Program-made: the position numbers and the translations under genes
Shown here: positions 13,971 to 15,289 of the stretch, in pieces
How the letters are laid out: each line of letters begins with the position of its first letter
How positions within the stretch are numbered: the first letter of the stretch is position 1
The notes under the pieces: generated by a model
The model's input: only the letters and a program-made list of their open reading frames with translations
What the model was told of the DNA's origin: nothing
The model's database searches: none
NCBI GenBank assembly: GCA_018672815.1
Contig: JABHDX010000065.1
Span: forward strand, 1-15,289
DNA from: Gammaproteobacteria bacterium
GTDB taxonomy: Bacteria; Pseudomonadota; Gammaproteobacteria; UBA11654
Direction of reading: 5' to 3'
DNA length: 15,289 nucleotides

Positions 13971-13994
13971 AATTATCTTGTATTTTAAGAAATT

Positions 13995-14852
13995 ATGACT
14001 ACAGAACTAACATTAAAAAATGAACTGATGCTAGCAGGCCCAATGGGAAGCCTGGAAGCTTATATTGGTATTGTTAACCAAGCTCCTCTCCTCTCAAGAG
14101 ATGAAGAAAGAGAACTCGCTTATCGATATCAACATCATAATGATCTGGATGCTGCGAGAAAACTTATCATGTCACAACTCCGTTTTGTAGTACATATTGC
14201 TAGAAGCTACAATGGTTATGGTTTATCCCTTGCTGATCTTATACAAGAAGGCAATATTGGACTCATGAAAGCTGTGAAAAAATTTGATGCTGATCGTGGT
14301 GTCAGATTGGTTACTTATGCTGTTCATTGGATAAGAGCAGAAATTCATGAGTTTATTTTTAGCAATTGGAAACTAGTTAAGGTTGCTACTACCAAAGCAC
14401 AAAGAAAATTATTCTTTAATTTGAGAAAATCAAAAAAGAACTTGGGGTGGTTAACACAACAAGAAACAGAATCTATAGCGAGAGATCTTGGTGTAAAGCC
14501 CAAAGAGGTATCCACTATGGAACAAAGGTTCGCCTCTAAAGATATGGCTTTTGATGGTAAAGATACTGAAGATGATTTTGTCTCGCCATCAGGTTTCCTG
14601 CCTGCACCTGATTCTGATCCTGCTGAAACGATTGAAAGCTACAACTGGCTTGAACAAAATACAGAACTGCTAGCTCAAGCTATGGAAAAACTAGATATAA
14701 GAAGCAAAGAAATTCTCACTGCTCGATGGTTGAGCGATGATAAACTAACGCTAAAAGCATTGGCTAAAAAATATAACATCTCCTTAGAAAGAGTAAGGCA
14801 GATAGAAGAGAATGCGATTATAAAGCTTCGTGAATCCTTCACCCAAGCTTAA
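13995..14852 (+). CDS. rpoH: RNA polymerase sigma-32 (heat-shock) factor
   Basis: A complete 285-residue sigma-70 family protein that directs RNA polymerase to heat-shock promoters. Region 2 is clear: FVVHIAR (64-70), the DLIQEGNIGLMKAVKKFD core-binding stretch (81-98) and GVRLVTYAVHWIRAEIHEF (102-120). The RpoH box QRKLFFNLR, found only in sigma-32 proteins, is at 136-144 and helps separate RpoH from RpoD and RpoS. Region 4.2 has the helix-turn-helix LTLKALAKKYNISLERVRQIEENAIIKL (251-278). Length matches E. coli (284). AAGAA before the ATG is a weak ribosome site. A perfect CIRCE operator lies 24 bp upstream, so expression is probably HrcA-repressed. The 3' end overlaps trmB. Confidence 0.98.
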   Translation: MTTELTLKNELMLAGPMGSLEAYIGIVNQAPLLSRDEERELAYRYQHHNDLDAARKLIMSQLRFVVHIARSYNGYGLSLADLIQEGNIGLMKAVKKFDADRGVRLVTYAVHWIRAEIHEFIFSNWKLVKVATTKAQRKLFFNLRKSKKNLGWLTQQETESIARDLGVKPKEVSTMEQRFASKDMAFDGKDTEDDFVSPSGFLPAPDSDPAETIESYNWLEQNTELLAQAMEKLDIRSKEILTARWLSDDKLTLKALAKKYNISLERVRQIEENAIIKLRESFTQA

Positions 14853-15289
14853 TCATAAAAGAGAAATCACAAGCTACGTCCGAAGAGCTGGAAGAATAAC
14901 CTCTGGGCAAAAAAATGCTTGGGAAAAATATTGGCGATTATTTGGAATTAAAAATACAAAAGACATTTTTAATGCAGATGATATTTTTAATAATTCCAAT
15001 AAAAAACTAATAATTGAAATTGGTTTTGGCAATGGAGAAATCTTAATTGATAACGCTCTACGATACCCAGGTAGTAATTTCATAGGTATTGAAGTTTATG
15101 AATCAGGAATTGGACAATGCTTAATCAATCTATCAGATAAAAGATTAACCAATGTAAAATTAATTAATGAAGATGCAAAGAAAGTTTTAAACAATAATCT
15201 CAATGATCAAATAATTGATCAAATTAATATCTTTTTTCCTGACCCTTGGCCAAAAAAAAGGCATCATAAAAGGAGATTGATTGATAAGA
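14830..15289 (+). CDS. trmB: tRNA (guanine(46)-N(7))-methyltransferase (3' end cut by window)
   Basis: An open frame of 153 codons runs to the window end. The protein contains TSYVRRAGRITSGQ (14-27), like the RSFVRRxGRLTKGQ N-terminus of TrmB, the SAM motif EIGFGNGE (63-70), FIGIEVYESGIG (84-95) and the signature FPDPWPKKRHHKRR (136-149). TrmB adds the 7-methyl group to G46 in the tRNA variable loop. Family members have about 210-240 residues, so roughly a third is missing. The only ATG, GTG or TTG between the upstream in-frame stop (14821) and the conserved region is GTG at 14830, so the gene overlaps rpoH by 23 bases and is probably translated from the rpoH mRNA. That would put a tRNA modification gene under heat-shock/HrcA control. 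Confidence 0.93.
   Translation, partial: MNPSPKLNHKREITSYVRRAGRITSGQKNAWEKYWRLFGIKNTKDIFNADDIFNNSNKKLIIEIGFGNGEILIDNALRYPGSNFIGIEVYESGIGQCLINLSDKRLTNVKLINEDAKKVLNNNLNDQIIDQINIFFPDPWPKKRHHKRRLIDK

Noticed and set aside
13944..13974. The hairpin before rpoH as an intrinsic terminator
   Set aside because: No T-run follows on either strand, and the arms and spacer match CIRCE exactly, so the operator reading explains it better.

Overview
The window looks like a piece of the chromosome of an AT-rich gammaproteobacterium with short spacers and overlapping genes, in the style of streamlined marine lineages such as SAR86. The gammaproteobacterial placement rests on the RpoH sigma factor with its QRKLFFNLR box, the E. 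coli-like ribosomal proteins L28 and L33, and partial conservation of the E. coli neighbourhoods pyrE/dut/rpmB-rpmG-mutM/coaD and rsmD/rpoH. The clade name is an inference from base composition and compactness, not something the sequence proves.

Bases 1-6463 are an accessory, mainly catabolic block. It holds a UbiD-family decarboxylase (cut by the window start), a class III alcohol dehydrogenase / S-(hydroxymethyl)glutathione dehydrogenase (frmA), a lone integrase-like gene with altered catalytic residues set in extremely AT-rich DNA, an SDR dehydrogenase, and a divergent two-gene unit of a Rieske oxygenase alpha subunit followed by an NmrA-like NAD(P)-binding protein. One reading is oxidative attack (perhaps demethylation) by the Rieske enzyme, oxidation and decarboxylation of products by the SDR and UbiD proteins, and removal of formaldehyde by FrmA. 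The substrate cannot be read from the sequence.

Bases 6478-15289 are housekeeping: an AmpG-type permease overlapping an exonuclease III gene that resembles Pseudomonas Crc but keeps the nuclease residues; pyrE and dut convergent with overlapping stop codons; the rpmB-rpmG-mutM operon behind a clear extended -10 promoter; a ggt-coaD-rsmD block on the minus strand with a gamma-glutamyltranspeptidase between mutM and coaD; and rpoH overlapping the start of trmB, which runs off the window end.

The most striking regulatory element is a perfect CIRCE operator (TTAGCACTC-N9-GAGTGCTAA, 13944-13970) 24 bp before rpoH. It implies that the HrcA repressor controls the heat-shock sigma factor. It lies in a spacer where many gammaproteobacteria carry ftsY-ftsE-ftsX between rsmD and rpoH. 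No gene-free stretch exceeds about 165 bases. I saw no rRNA, tRNA, CRISPR array or insertion sequence.
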